From the NCBI RefSeq assembly GCF_014648915.1, contig NZ_BMSA01000005.1:124001-188000 (forward strand): DNA of 64,000 bases, written 5' to 3'. Of this stretch, positions 21,133 through 33,323 are shown piece by piece. A program made the position numbers and the translations under genes. This DNA is from Streptomyces phaeofaciens. GTDB taxonomy: Bacteria; Actinomycetota; Actinomycetes; Streptomycetales; Streptomycetaceae. How positions within the stretch are numbered: position 1 is the stretch's first letter; the number at the start of each line of letters is the position of its first letter. Below the pieces are notes generated by a model that made no database searches, was not told the origin of the DNA, and was given only the letters and a program-made list of their open reading frames with translations.

Positions 21133-22362
21133 GTGAGCAGCGACCCGTGGGGCCGCGTCGACGAGACGGGGACCGTGTACGTGCGTACGGCCGACGGCGA
21201 GCAGGTCGTCGGTTCCTGGCAGGCCGGCTCCCCCGAGGAGGCGCTGGCCTACTTCGAGCGCAAGTACGAGGGCCTGGTTGTCGAGATCGGCCTCCTCGAG
21301 AAGCGAGTACAGACCACCGACCTGTCGGCGAAGGACGCCCAGGTCGCCATCGATCACATCCGTGAGCAGGTCGACGCGCATCACGCGGTCGGCGACCTGA
21401 GCGCGCTGCGGGTCCGGCTGGACAAGCTGGTGGCGACCGTGGAGTCGCGCCGCGAGGAGCGCAGGCAGCAGCGCGCCAAGCAGTCCGACGAGGCCCGCAA
21501 GGCCAAGGAGGACCTGGTCGTCGAGGCCGAGCAGCTGGCCCAGTCCGACCAGTGGCGGGCGGCCGGTGAGCGGCTGCGCGCCCTGGTGGACACCTGGAAG
21601 GGCCTGCCGCGGCTGGACCGCAAGTCGGACGACGAGCTGTGGCACCGGTTCTCGCACGCGCGCTCGGCGTTCTCCAAGCGCCGCAAGGGCCATTTCGCGC
21701 AGCTCGACGCGCAGCGCGAGGAGGCCCGCCGGACCAAGGAGCGGCTGGTCGCGGAGGCCGAGGCGCTGTCGGGTTCGACGGACTGGGGTCCGACGGCCGC
21801 GCGCTACCGCGAGCTGATGGCGGACTGGAAGGCCGCGGGCCGCGCCCAGCGCGAGCACGAGGACGATCTGTGGAACCGCTTCCGCGGCGCCCAGGACGTG
21901 TTCTTCGCCGCCCGCAGCTCGGTCTTCGCCGAGCGGGACGCGGAGCAGACGGAGAACCTCAAGCTCAAGGAGGAGCTGGCCGAGGAGGCCGAGAAGCTCC
22001 TGCCGATCGGCGACCTGAAGTCGGCGCGGGCCGCGTTCCGCTCGATCAACGAGCGCTGGGAGGCCATCGGCCATGTCCCGCGGGACGCCCGGCCGAAGGT
22101 CGAGGGCCGGATGCACACCGTGGAGCGGGCGCTCCAGGAGGCCGAGGAGGCCGAGTGGCGCCGGACGAACCCGGAGGCACGCGCGCGTGCCGAGGGCCTC
22201 ACCGGTCAGCTCCAGGCCGCCGTGGACAAGCTGCGGGCGCAGATCGAGCAGGCCCGCGCCCAGGGCAACTCCGCCCGCGCCGACAAGCTGGAGCGCGAGC
22301 TGGAGGGCCGCCAGGCCCTGCTGGACCAGGCCCTGAAGGGTCTCCAGGAGTTCGGCGGCTGA
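21133..22362 (+). CDS. DUF349 repeat coiled-coil protein
   Basis: 409 residues with three DUF349 repeats (about 115-190, 190-265, 270-345), each a charged helical hairpin with a W-x6-R/L motif (for example MADWKAAGRAQREHEDDLWNRF), and a long C-terminal coiled coil. The protein is soluble and highly charged. DUF349 proteins are widespread in actinobacteria next to relA; function unknown. GTG start with GGAGGAGG Shine-Dalgarno (21121-21128). Confidence 0.85.
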   Translation: MSSDPWGRVDETGTVYVRTADGEQVVGSWQAGSPEEALAYFERKYEGLVVEIGLLEKRVQTTDLSAKDAQVAIDHIREQVDAHHAVGDLSALRVRLDKLVATVESRREERRQQRAKQSDEARKAKEDLVVEAEQLAQSDQWRAAGERLRALVDTWKGLPRLDRKSDDELWHRFSHARSAFSKRRKGHFAQLDAQREEARRTKERLVAEAEALSGSTDWGPTAARYRELMADWKAAGRAQREHEDDLWNRFRGAQDVFFAARSSVFAERDAEQTENLKLKEELAEEAEKLLPIGDLKSARAAFRSINERWEAIGHVPRDARPKVEGRMHTVERALQEAEEAEWRRTNPEARARAEGLTGQLQAAVDKLRAQIEQARAQGNSARADKLERELEGRQALLDQALKGLQEFGG

Positions 22363-22384
22363 GCACCGTCTGACGCCGTGGACG

Positions 22385-22423
22385 CGAAGAGGCCCCCGTA
22401 CCTGCCGTACGGGGGCCTCTTCG
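22385..22423. terminator. Bidirectional terminator between the DUF349 gene and relA
   Basis: A perfect 16-bp stem (22385-22400 with 22408-22423, 7-nt loop) lies between the two convergent stop codons. Confidence 0.85.
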
Positions 22424-22461
22424 GCGTTCTCGCCGCCTCCTGGAGCCCTGTCAGGGCCCTG

Positions 22462-25002
<2,541 letters not shown>

Positions 25003-25122
25003 GAGGACTCCTCGTGCGCGATCCGGGTCCCCCGGTCAGGCTCCGGAGCACCCATCGTAGCGATCCTGAGCTCAGGGATCGCCTTCAGGCCGATGTGAGG
25101 GCCGTCTACCGGGGAAACGCAT

Positions 25123-25155
25123 GGGGCGGGCGCCGGATTCCTCCGGGCCCGCCCC
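25123..25155 (-). terminator. apt transcript terminator
   Basis: A GC-rich near-perfect hairpin (25123-25136 with 25143-25155, one bulge) lies 20 nt after the apt stop. Confidence 0.65.
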
Positions 25156-25174
25156 CTTGGGCGTACGACGGTTC

Positions 25175-25714
25175 TCAGACCGTGAGCAGCGCCTCCAGCG
25201 GTGCTCCGTCCAGCGCCGCCTCCAGGCGGGGGCGGCCGTCGAGGAAGCTCAGCTCCATCAGTACGGCGACGCCCGCGACCTCGGCGCCCGCACGGTGGAT
25301 GAGCTGGATCGACGCCTCGGCGGTGCCGCCGGTGGCCAGTACGTCGTCGACCACCAGGACGCGGTCGTCCGCGGAGAGGTCCTCCGCGTGCACCTCGATC
25401 TCGGCCGAGCCGTACTCCAGGTCGTACGACTGGCTGAGGGTGGCTCCGGGGAGCTTGCCCGCCTTGCGTACGGGAATGAAGCCGAGGCCGGCGCGGACGG
25501 CGACGGGGGCGCCGAGGATGAATCCCCGGGCCTCCAGGCCGACGATCTTGGTGGCGCCGGTGCGCCCGGCCATCTCCGCGAAGGCGTCGGTCAGCGCGGT
25601 GAACGCCGCCGGGTCCGCCAGGAGCGGGGTGATGTCCTTGAACATCACGCCCGGCTCCGGGTGGTCGGCCACATCACGGATGCGGCTGAGCAGCAGCGTC
25701 GTGAGGTCGGTCAT
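25175..25714 (-). CDS. apt: Adenine phosphoribosyltransferase
   Basis: 179 residues. The PRPP-binding motif VLVVDDVLATGGTA and the N-terminal PGVMFKDITPLLADP are diagnostic. It salvages adenine to AMP. The ATG at 25712-25714 overlaps the secF stop by 4 nt, so apt is translated with secDF; apt between relA and secF is a conserved actinobacterial order. A longer frame to 26329 lies inside secF and is not used. Confidence 0.95.
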   Translation of the reverse strand: MTDLTTLLLSRIRDVADHPEPGVMFKDITPLLADPAAFTALTDAFAEMAGRTGATKIVGLEARGFILGAPVAVRAGLGFIPVRKAGKLPGATLSQSYDLEYGSAEIEVHAEDLSADDRVLVVDDVLATGGTAEASIQLIHRAGAEVAGVAVLMELSFLDGRPRLEAALDGAPLEALLTV

Positions 25715-26808
25715 CGGCGCTTCCCCGACGGCCGGCGACGGCTGCGCGGCGCGCCCTGGTCGCGCGGTCCGACGACGGCCGGAGCGGCGTCCTCGGAGTC
25801 GTCGTCGAGCCTGCGGGCGACCGGGTGGTCCTCGTCGGAGGCGGCCTGGGCGCGCTTGGCCAGGACCCGCTTGCGCAGGGCCTTGATCTGCGGCTCGCGC
25901 TCCTTGAGGTCGGCGACGAGCGGCGTGGCGATGAAGATCGACGAGTAGGCACCGGCCGCGAGGCCGACGAACAGCGACAGCGAGATGTCGTTGAGCGTGC
26001 CGGCGCCGAGGAAGCCGCCACCGATGAACAGCAGGCCCGCCACCGGCAGCAGCGCGACGACCGTGGTGTTGATCGAACGGACCAGGGTGCCGTTGATCGA
26101 ACGGTTGGCGATCTCGCTGTAGGTGAAGCGGGTCTGCTTGGTGAGGTCCTTCGTCTGTTCCTTGAGGGAGTCGAAGACGACGACCGTGTCGTAGAGCGAG
26201 TAACCGAGGATGGTCAGCAGACCGATCACGGTGCCGGGCGTGACCTCGAAGCCGACGAGGGCGTAGATGCCGACCGTGATGGTGATGTCGTGGATCAGGG
26301 CGACGAGCGCCGCGATGGCCATGCGCCATTCGAAGGCGATCGCCAGATAGATCACGACCAGCACCATGAAGATCGCCAGGCCCTGCCAGGCCTTGTTGGC
26401 GATCTGGTCGCCCCAGCTGGGACCGACCAGGTCGGCGGCGATCGACTCCGAGTCGACCTTGAAGTCCTTGGCGAGCTCGCTCTTGATCTCGTCGGACTGC
26501 TGGGTGTCCATGCCCGCGATCTGGATGCGCAGCGTGCCGTTGCCCAGCTTCTGCACGACCGCGTCGTGGCCGGAGGCGTTCTTGGCGTACTCCTCGGCCT
26601 GGGAGACCGAGACGCTGGTCTTCTCGGTGGTGAAGACGGCGCCGCCCTGGAAGTCGATGCCCATGTTCAGGCCGCGCACCGCCAGGCCGACGATCGCCGT
26701 GATGGTGATCAGGATCGAGATGCTGTACCAGAGCTTGCGGTGACCGATGAAGTCGTAGCTGATCTCGCCGCGGTGCAGCCGGGCGCCGAGGTTACCGAGT
26801 TTCGACAT
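25711..26808 (-). CDS. secF: Protein translocase subunit SecF
   Basis: 365 residues with six membrane helices and a large extracytoplasmic loop after the first. The MGIDFQGGAVF segment follows TM1, and the C-terminal block (GYSLYDTVVVFDSLKEQ, NTTVVALLPVAGLLFIGGGFLGAGTL) is the SecD/SecF export signature. A polar, basic C-terminal tail of about 60 residues follows the last helix. With SecD it uses the proton-motive force to pull exported proteins. It starts 3 nt after secD. Confidence 0.96.
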   Translation of the reverse strand: MSKLGNLGARLHRGEISYDFIGHRKLWYSISILITITAIVGLAVRGLNMGIDFQGGAVFTTEKTSVSVSQAEEYAKNASGHDAVVQKLGNGTLRIQIAGMDTQQSDEIKSELAKDFKVDSESIAADLVGPSWGDQIANKAWQGLAIFMVLVVIYLAIAFEWRMAIAALVALIHDITITVGIYALVGFEVTPGTVIGLLTILGYSLYDTVVVFDSLKEQTKDLTKQTRFTYSEIANRSINGTLVRSINTTVVALLPVAGLLFIGGGFLGAGTLNDISLSLFVGLAAGAYSSIFIATPLVADLKEREPQIKALRKRVLAKRAQAASDEDHPVARRLDDDSEDAAPAVVGPRDQGAPRSRRRPSGKRR

Positions 26809-26811
26809 CGC

Positions 26812-28596
26812 TCAGGCCTCCTTCGTCTCGACGGGGCCGGCGGCGGGACCACCGGGACGGCGGGTGCGGCGCAGCGGCGGCTGGGCACCCAGGCTCTTCG
26901 GGTCGAGGCCGGACCACTTGTGGCCGTTCGCGAAGAACTTCCGCCGAGCGATGAGCGTCATCAGCGGCTTGGTGAAGAAGAAGACCACGACCACGTCCAG
27001 GACGGTGGTCAGGCCGAGCGTGAACGCGAAGCCCTGGACCTTGCCGACCGTGACGATGAAGAGCACCGCGGCGGCGAGGAACGACACGAAGTCGGAGACC
27101 AGGATGGTGCGCCGGGCGCGCGGCCAGGCCCGCTCGACGGCGGGACGCAGGGTGCGGCCCTCGCGGATCTCGTCGCGGACGCGTTCGAAGTACACGATGA
27201 ACGAGTCCGCTGTGATGCCGATGGCGACGATGGCCCCGCAGACGGCGGGCAGGTTCAGCGCGAAGCCGATGGCCGGGCCGAGCAGCGCCATGAGGACGTA
27301 GGTGAGGGCACCGGAGACCAGCAGCGAGGCGAGCGCGATGAGCGCCAGGCCGCGGTAGTAGGCCACCAGGTAGATCACGACCAGCGCGAGGCCGATGGCA
27401 CCGGCCAGCAGACCGGCGTGCAGCTGGTCACCGCCGAGGGCCGCCGTGACCGTGGTCACGCTCTGCTCCTTGAAGGAGAGCGGGAGCGCGCCGTACGACA
27501 GCATGTTGGAGAGGTTCTGGGCCTCTTCCTGCGTGAAGCTGCCGGAGATCTGGGCCTGGCCGCCGGTGATGGAGCTGCTCACGTACGGGCTGGAGACGAC
27601 CTCGCCGTCGAGCACGATGCCGAACTCGTTCTGCGGCTGGGTGTTCTGCGCGAGCTTGGCCGTCACGTCGGCGAACTTCTTGGCGCCGCTCTTGTTGAAG
27701 TCCATCGTGACCTGCCAGCCGGCGGCGGTCTGCGTGTCGTAGACCGCCTGGGCCTTGTCGACCTCGGTGCCGTCGACGGCGGCCGGGCCGAGCAGGTACT
27801 TGTACCAGACCTTGTCGACCTCACCGCAGGCGACGGTCGCGTCGCCCGGCTTCACGCCGTCCCCGGCCTTGGCGCGGACGGACTCCTTGGAGCAGTCCAG
27901 AGCCGCGTACTTCGCCTGGAGCTGGGCGTCGTCGGCAGTGACGGCGCCGCCGCTCGCGGAGGCGGACGGGGTGGCGGAGGCCTTGGCGGTGTCACTGGCG
28001 GAGGCCGACGGGGTGGCGTCGTCCTTCAGCGCGTCGGTGACGGCACGGCCCTGCGAGGTGGCGGAGGCCGACGGGCTGGACGAGGAGGTCGCCTTCTCGT
28101 CGGTGGACCCGGTGGCGCTCGGGGAAGCGCTCGGCGAGGCGCTGGAGGAGCCGCTGGCGGACGCGCTGGGCGAGGGGGTGGCGACGGCGGAGCCGGTGGC
28201 CTCCTGCGCCAGGACCGGACGGAAGTACAGCTTGGCGGTGGTGCCGACCTGCTCCCGGGCTTCCTCGGAGTTCGTGCCCTTGGGGATGTTCACGATGATG
28301 TTGCGGTCGCCCTGGGTCTGCACCTCCGCCTCGGAGACGCCCAGGCCGTTGACACGGCGGTTCATGATCTCGACCGCGGTGTCCATGTTGGCCTTGTTGA
28401 TCGCCGACCCCTGGTCGGCCTTCGCCTCCAGCGTGATGCTGGTACCGCCGGCAAGGTCGATGCCCAGACGCGGGGTGGTGTTCCCGGAGGCGAACATGCC
28501 TGCGGTGAGCCCCACGATGGCGATCAGGATCAAGGCCAGCGAGCGCCCTGGCTTGCTCTGGGCGCTCGCGCTCCGGCCCTTCTTAGGTGCTGCCAC
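26812..28596 (-). CDS. secD: Protein translocase subunit SecD
   Basis: 594 residues from GTG 28594-28596 (VAAPKKGRSASAQ); a GTG ten codons earlier (28626) is possible but has the poorer ribosome binding site. TM1 (about 19-36) is followed by the P1 domain (LGIDLAGGTSITLEA), then five helices with the SecD signature (GFALNLPAVCGAIVAIGITADSFIVYFER). A Ser/Ala/Pro/Thr-rich low-complexity insert spans about residues 135-220 in the extracytoplasmic domain. It precedes secF and apt in one transcript; yajC ends about 130 bp upstream. Confidence 0.95.
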   Translation of the reverse strand: MAAPKKGRSASAQSKPGRSLALILIAIVGLTAGMFASGNTTPRLGIDLAGGTSITLEAKADQGSAINKANMDTAVEIMNRRVNGLGVSEAEVQTQGDRNIIVNIPKGTNSEEAREQVGTTAKLYFRPVLAQEATGSAVATPSPSASASGSSSASPSASPSATGSTDEKATSSSSPSASATSQGRAVTDALKDDATPSASASDTAKASATPSASASGGAVTADDAQLQAKYAALDCSKESVRAKAGDGVKPGDATVACGEVDKVWYKYLLGPAAVDGTEVDKAQAVYDTQTAAGWQVTMDFNKSGAKKFADVTAKLAQNTQPQNEFGIVLDGEVVSSPYVSSSITGGQAQISGSFTQEEAQNLSNMLSYGALPLSFKEQSVTTVTAALGGDQLHAGLLAGAIGLALVVIYLVAYYRGLALIALASLLVSGALTYVLMALLGPAIGFALNLPAVCGAIVAIGITADSFIVYFERVRDEIREGRTLRPAVERAWPRARRTILVSDFVSFLAAAVLFIVTVGKVQGFAFTLGLTTVLDVVVVFFFTKPLMTLIARRKFFANGHKWSGLDPKSLGAQPPLRRTRRPGGPAAGPVETKEA

Positions 28597-28728
28597 CTTC
28601 TCGTACTCCCTCTCGGGCCGCCTCACGCCGGGTCAGCGTTGCAGCGGCCATGACATGTAGTCGGGATCTCCGGCGAGATGCGCACGCCCGGGGCGCACGG
28701 GTGTGATCCGTGGGCCCCGGGGGCGTGG

Positions 28729-29250
28729 CTACTTCTTCGCGTCGGAGTCGCCGTCGGTCTTCTTCGGCTCCTCGTCGGCCTCGGCCTGCGGGGCCTCGGA
28801 CTCGGCGTCCTTCTCCTGGGCCTCGTCGGGCCCGTCCTTCTTGCCGAGGTCGACGGACTTGTCGTCGGAGGCGGCAGCTTCGTCGGCGGAGTCGTCGGCG
28901 TCGGCGGAGTCGGTGAGGGAGGAGGCGTCGTCCGGGACGACGTCGGAGTCGGACTTCAGGTCGTGCTCGATGCCGTGGACGATGCGGTTGTACTCGTCGT
29001 CGGTCAGGACGGCACCGATGGAGTTCTTGGCGAAGAGCAGATCCACGCCCGGGCCGGCGTCGAGGAGGACCGTGTCGTCACTGACCTCCTTGACCGTTGC
29101 GTACATGCCCCCGATGGTGCGGACGCCGCTGCCGGGCTGCAATTGGTTCCGCATGTCGGCCGCCTGCTGCTGCTTCTTCTTGGCCGACCGGGTCATCAGG
29201 AACATGGCCCCGATGAGCACGATGAACGGGAGGAGGGTCACGAGACTCAC
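28729..29250 (-). CDS. yajC: Preprotein translocase accessory subunit YajC
   Basis: 173 residues. One N-terminal helix (LVTLLPFIVLIGAMFLMT), the basic RSAKKKQQQAADMRN, and the YajC beta domain (GSGVRTIGGMYATVKEVSDDTVLLDAGPGVDL). A very acidic 70-residue C-terminal tail (rich in Asp, Glu, Ser, Ala) makes it longer than the usual 90-110 residues. It forms part of the SecDF-YajC complex and lies just upstream of secD in the same direction. Confidence 0.93.
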   Translation of the reverse strand: MSLVTLLPFIVLIGAMFLMTRSAKKKQQQAADMRNQLQPGSGVRTIGGMYATVKEVSDDTVLLDAGPGVDLLFAKNSIGAVLTDDEYNRIVHGIEHDLKSDSDVVPDDASSLTDSADADDSADEAAASDDKSVDLGKKDGPDEAQEKDAESEAPQAEADEEPKKTDGDSDAKK

Positions 29251-29511
29251 GGGTCGGTACTTCCTTCAGACGACCGCGATGGTGAGCGGCCTGATGGATG
29301 GGGGTATGTGCGCTGCCGACAAGAGCGGCATCGGCGGAGTCTAAGCGAGTCCGCGTGCATGGAACAACGCTCAGCATGGCACCTGGGTTCCTGGCCTCGC
29401 CAATGCCCCCGCCGATGATCTGCCGATGGCCGGCCCGTGGCACGCCGATGGGCCGTCTGTGACCCGGCCGTGTCTTGGCCGGCGCCCGGCGGCCCCCGGC
29501 CACCCCTTCTG

Positions 29512-30585
29512 TTATGTCCCGAACAGGTCCTGCTGTGCGCTTCCCCCGGCGGCGGTGCGCGGCGGGGTGAGACCGAGGTGCGCCCAGGCGGCCGGGGTCG
29601 CGACGCGGCCGCGCGGGGTGCGGGCGAGCAGGCCCTCACGGACGAGGAAGGGCTCGGCGACCTCCTCGACGGTCTCGCGCTCCTCCCCCACCGCGACGGC
29701 GAGGGTGGACAGGCCGACCGGCCCGCCGCCGAACAGCTTGAGCAGGGCCTCCAGGACCGCGCGGTCGAGCCGGTCCAGGCCGCGGGCGTCGACCTCGTAG
29801 ACGGCGAGGGCCGCCTCGGCGATGTCCCGGGTGATCACGCCGTCGGCCTTGACCTGCGCGTAGTCGCGGACGCGGCGCAGCAGACGGTTGGCGATCCGGG
29901 GGGTGCCACGGGAGCGGCCGGCGATCTCGGCGGCGCCGGCGGTGTCGATCTCGACGTCGAGGAGGTGCGCGGAGCGGTGGATCACCCGCTGGAGTTCCGC
30001 GGGCTCGTAGAACTCCATGTGCGCGGTGAAGCCGAAGCGGTCGCGCAGCGGGGGCGGCAGCAGACCCGCGCGCGTGGTGGCGCCGACCAGGGTGAACGGG
30101 GGCAGTTCGAGGGGGATGGCGGTGGCGCCGGGGCCCTTGCCGACGATGACGTCGACGCGGAAGTCCTCCATCGCCATGTAGAGCATCTCCTCGGCCGGCC
30201 GCGACATGCGGTGGATCTCGTCGAGGAAGAGGACCTCGCCCTCCTGGAGGGAGGAGAGGATCGCGGCGAGGTCGCCGGCGTGCTGGATGGCGGGTCCCGA
30301 GGTGATCCGGATGGGGGCGCCCATCTCGGCGGCGATGATCATCGAGAGGGTGGTCTTGCCGAGGCCGGGGGCGCCGGAGAGCAGCACGTGGTCGGCGGTG
30401 GCGCCGCGCGCGCGGGCGGCGCGCAGCACGAGGTCGAGCTGCTCGCGGACCTTCTCCTGGCCGATGAACTCGCCCAGGTCCTTGGGGCGCAGGGCCGCCT
30501 CGACGGCCTGGTCCTCGCGGTCGGCGACCGAGCCCACCAGCCGCTCCTCGGCGGAGTCGGCGTCGGTGGTGTCGTCCCAGTTCAT
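29512..30585 (-). CDS. ruvB: Holliday junction branch migration ATPase RuvB
   Basis: 357 residues. AAA+ motor with Walker [10 protein letters not shown], Walker [10 protein letters not shown], sensor/arginine region GATTRAGLL and the C-terminal winged helix ([20 protein letters not shown]). RuvB hexamers drive branch migration with RuvA at Holliday junctions. It is the last gene of ruvC-ruvA-ruvB, 38 nt from ruvA. Confidence 0.97.
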   Translation of the reverse strand: MNWDDTTDADSAEERLVGSVADREDQAVEAALRPKDLGEFIGQEKVREQLDLVLRAARARGATADHVLLSGAPGLGKTTLSMIIAAEMGAPIRITSGPAIQHAGDLAAILSSLQEGEVLFLDEIHRMSRPAEEMLYMAMEDFRVDVIVGKGPGATAIPLELPPFTLVGATTRAGLLPPPLRDRFGFTAHMEFYEPAELQRVIHRSAHLLDVEIDTAGAAEIAGRSRGTPRIANRLLRRVRDYAQVKADGVITRDIAEAALAVYEVDARGLDRLDRAVLEALLKLFGGGPVGLSTLAVAVGEERETVEEVAEPFLVREGLLARTPRGRVATPAAWAHLGLTPPRTAAGGSAQQDLFGT

Positions 30586-30623
30586 TGATGTGCCTCAGAG
30601 GTGGTGGGGTCGGCGGGCGCGGG

Positions 30624-31229
30624 TCAGCGAGCGCGGTTGAGCGTCTGGAGGGCGGCCTTGAGGAGGTGGCCGACCTGCGGGGTGCCCTCGGCGGCCTCGG
30701 CCTGCGGGGTCACGGCGGCCACGGCCTCGTCGGCCTCGCGGGTGGCGTAGCCGAGGCCGATCAGGGCGGCGTGCAACTGGTCGCGCCAGCCGTGGGTGAC
30801 CGGGGCGCCGATGCCGGGCGCGCCGACCGGCTCGCCGAGCCGGCCCTTCAGCTCCAGCAGCAGTTTCTGGGCGCCCCTCTTGCCGATGCCGGGGACGGCG
30901 ATGAGCGCCTTCTCGTCACCGGTGGACACCGCGCGGCGCAGGGCGTCCGGGGTGTGCACGGCGAGCATGGCCTGGGCCAGGCGGGGGCCGACACCGCTCG
31001 CGGTCTGGAGCAGTTCGAAGACCTGGCGCTCGTCGTCGTCCACGAAGCCGTAGAGCGTGAGGGAGTCCTCACGGACGACGAGGGAGGTGGCCAGTTTCGT
31101 CTGCCGGCCCATGCGCAGCCCGGACAGGGTGTTGGGCGTGCACTGGACGGCGATGCCGATGCCGCCCACCTCGACCACCGCGGAGTCGGGGGCGAGGGCG
31201 GCGACCGGTCCGCTCACGAAGGCGATCAT
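30624..31229 (-). CDS. ruvA: Holliday junction DNA-binding protein RuvA
   Basis: 201 residues from ATG 31227-31229 ([20 protein letters not shown]). The OB domain, the tandem HhH motifs ([16 protein letters not shown] and [16 protein letters not shown]) and the C-terminal RuvB-contact domain ([18 protein letters not shown]) are all present. It overlaps the ruvC stop by 4 nt (ATGA). The much longer frame to 31739 lies inside ruvC and is not the gene. Confidence 0.96.
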   Translation of the reverse strand: MIAFVSGPVAALAPDSAVVEVGGIGIAVQCTPNTLSGLRMGRQTKLATSLVVREDSLTLYGFVDDDERQVFELLQTASGVGPRLAQAMLAVHTPDALRRAVSTGDEKALIAVPGIGKRGAQKLLLELKGRLGEPVGAPGIGAPVTHGWRDQLHAALIGLGYATREADEAVAAVTPQAEAAEGTPQVGHLLKAALQTLNRAR

Positions 31230-31774
31230 GCCGTACGGCCTTTCGATGTCGTCGGTGCTTTGGCCGCGTGCAGGGCGACGGCCTGCTGCAACCGGTTCTG
31301 CGCGGGGGCGCGCCAGATGTGGCAGATGGCGAGGGCGAGGGCGTCGGCCGCGTCGGCCGGCCTGGGTGGCGCGTCGAGCCTCAGCAGACGGGTGACCATG
31401 GCGCCGACCTGGGCCTTGTCGGCGCGGCCACTGCCGGTGACGGCGGCCTTGACCTCGCTGGGCGTGTGCAGGGCGACGGGGATGCCGCGCCGGGCGGCGC
31501 AGAGCATGGCGACGGCACTGGCCTGGGCGGTGCCCATCACGGTGCGGACGTTGTGCTGGCTGAACACCCGCTCCACGGCGACGAATTCGGGCCGGTACTC
31601 GTCGAGCCACCGCTCGATGCCCTGCTCGACGGCGACCAGGCGCAGGCCCAGTTCGGCGTCGGCCGGTGTGCGGACGACGCCCACGCCGAGCATGGTGAGC
31701 GGCCGGCCCGCGACCCCCTCGACGACGCCGACACCGCACCGCGTCAGTCCGGGGTCCACCCCGAGTACGCGCAC
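31226..31774 (-). CDS. ruvC: Crossover junction endonuclease RuvC
   Basis: 182 residues, GTG start at 31772-31774 ([20 protein letters not shown]). The RNase H-like site shows Asp in [10 protein letters not shown], Glu in [12 protein letters not shown] and the acidic cluster near [14 protein letters not shown]. RuvC cuts Holliday junctions. It heads ruvC-ruvA-ruvB and is separated from yebC by a terminator, so a promoter should lie in the 31775-31853 gap. Confidence 0.95.
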   Translation of the reverse strand: MRVLGVDPGLTRCGVGVVEGVAGRPLTMLGVGVVRTPADAELGLRLVAVEQGIERWLDEYRPEFVAVERVFSQHNVRTVMGTAQASAVAMLCAARRGIPVALHTPSEVKAAVTGSGRADKAQVGAMVTRLLRLDAPPRPADAADALALAICHIWRAPAQNRLQQAVALHAAKAPTTSKGRTA

Positions 31775-31853
31775 GCGCGCCCTCCCTCCCGCTCCCGTTC
31801 GATCGCCAGTTTGTGCAGGCTATCGGGTGCCACTGACAACGGCCGACAAGGCG

Positions 31854-31884
31854 ACGGGCCGACGGGTGTGTCCCGTCGGCCCGT
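31854..31884 (-). terminator. yebC-side terminator upstream of ruvC
   Basis: A perfect 13-bp stem (31854-31866 with 31872-31884, 5-nt loop) lies 26 nt after the yebC stop on the minus strand. Confidence 0.8.
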
Positions 31885-31910
31885 TCAGCCCGTGCGGCTC
31901 GATGCGGCGC

Positions 31911-32663
31911 TTACGCGTCGACCTTCTCCATGACCTCGTCGCTCACGTCGAAGTTGGCGAAGACGTTCTGCACGTCGTCGCTGTCCTCGAGTGCGTCGAT
32001 CAGCTTGAAGATCTTCTTGGCGCCCTCCTCGTCCAGTTCGACCTGCATGGTCGGGACGAAGTTGGCCTCGGCGGAGTCGTAGTCGATCCCGGCCTCCTGG
32101 AGGGCGGTGCGGACCGCGACCAGGTCGGTGGCCTCGCTGAGCACCTCGAAGGACTCGCCCAGGTCGTTGACCTCCTCGGCACCCGCGTCCAGGACGGCAC
32201 CCAGGACGTCGTCCTCGGTCAGCTCGCCCTTGGGGACGATGATGACGCCCTTGCGGTTGAACAGGTACGACACCGAGCCCGGGTCGGCCATGTTGCCGCC
32301 GTTGCGGGTCATGGCGACACGGACGTCGGAGGCGGCACGGTTGCGGTTGTCGGTCAGGCACTCGATGAGCACCGCGACACCGTTCGGGCCGTAGCCCTCG
32401 TACATGATCGTCTCGTAGTCGGCGCCACCGGCCTCGAGACCACCGCCGCGCTTGACCGCGGAGTCGATGTTCTTGTTCGGGACGGACTGCTTCTTGGCCT
32501 TCTGGATGGCGTCGTAGAGGGTGGGGTTGCCCTCGATGTCGACGCCGCCCATCCGGGCCGCGACCTCGATGTTCTTGATGAGCTTCGCGAAGAGCTTGCC
32601 GCGCTTGGCGTCGATCACGGCCTTCTTGTGCTTCGTCGTAGCCCATTTAGAGTGGCCGGACAT
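31911..32663 (-). CDS. yebC: YebC/PmpR family translation/transcription factor
   Basis: 250 residues, full length. The N-terminal [25 protein letters not shown] and the repeated acidic domains ([28 protein letters not shown]) are typical. YebC proteins were long called transcription regulators; recent work ties the family to relief of ribosome stalling at prolines, which is notable because efp is in the same window. It lies between pdxT and ruvC, a common actinobacterial order. Confidence 0.95.
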   Translation of the reverse strand: MSGHSKWATTKHKKAVIDAKRGKLFAKLIKNIEVAARMGGVDIEGNPTLYDAIQKAKKQSVPNKNIDSAVKRGGGLEAGGADYETIMYEGYGPNGVAVLIECLTDNRNRAASDVRVAMTRNGGNMADPGSVSYLFNRKGVIIVPKGELTEDDVLGAVLDAGAEEVNDLGESFEVLSEATDLVAVRTALQEAGIDYDSAEANFVPTMQVELDEEGAKKIFKLIDALEDSDDVQNVFANFDVSDEVMEKVDA

Positions 32664-32711
32664 CTGCCTGTCTCCTTCGCGTAACCCATCGATATACGAA
32701 CCCCAGAGATC

Positions 32712-33317
32712 CTACAAGGACTCTGCCGCCCGGTTCGCGCGCACCATGTCGACGAACAGGGAGTGCACGCGGTGGTCGCCGGTCAGCTCGGGGTGGAACG
32801 ACGTGGCCAGCGCGTTGCCCTGGCGGACGGCGACGATGTGGCCCTCGTGCTCGGCGAGCACCTCGGCCGCGGCGCCCACGGACTCCACCCAGGGGGCGCG
32901 GATGAAGACGCCCTCCACCGGGTCGCCCGGGACTCCCCGGACGTCGACCGCCGCCTCGAAGGACTCGTTCTGTCGTCCGAAGGCGTTACGGCGCACGATC
33001 ATGTCGATGCCGCCGAGGGTCTCCTGGCCCGAGCGCGGGTCGAGGATCTTGTCGGCGAGCATGATCAGGCCGGCGCAGGTGCCGTAGACGGGCATCCCGG
33101 CACGCACGCGTGCGCGCAGGGGTTCCATCACGCCGAACAGGACGGCCAGCTTGGAGATGGTCGTGGACTCGCCGCCGGGGATGACCAGGCCGTCCACCTC
33201 GGCGAGTTCCTCGGGGCGCCGCACCGGCCTGGCCACGGCGTCCGCCGCGGCCAGGGCGATGAGGTGCTCCCGTACGTCGCCCTGGAGGGCCAGGACTCCT
33301 ATGACGGGTGTGCTCAT
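32712..33317 (-). CDS. pdxT: Pyridoxal 5'-phosphate synthase glutaminase subunit PdxT
   Basis: 201 residues. Class I glutaminase with the nucleophile Cys in [12 protein letters not shown], the His-Glu pair in [13 protein letters not shown], and [10 protein letters not shown]. It feeds ammonia to PdxS for PLP synthesis from ribose-5-phosphate and glyceraldehyde-3-phosphate. It lies 6 nt downstream of pdxS, so the two are co-expressed. Confidence 0.96.
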   Translation of the reverse strand: MSTPVIGVLALQGDVREHLIALAAADAVARPVRRPEELAEVDGLVIPGGESTTISKLAVLFGVMEPLRARVRAGMPVYGTCAGLIMLADKILDPRSGQETLGGIDMIVRRNAFGRQNESFEAAVDVRGVPGDPVEGVFIRAPWVESVGAAAEVLAEHEGHIVAVRQGNALATSFHPELTGDHRVHSLFVDMVRANRAAESL

Positions 33318-33323
33318 GGGTGA

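Noticed and set aside
25825..28653. 942-codon plus-strand frame over secF/secD
   Set aside because: Antisense of two well-supported translocase genes.
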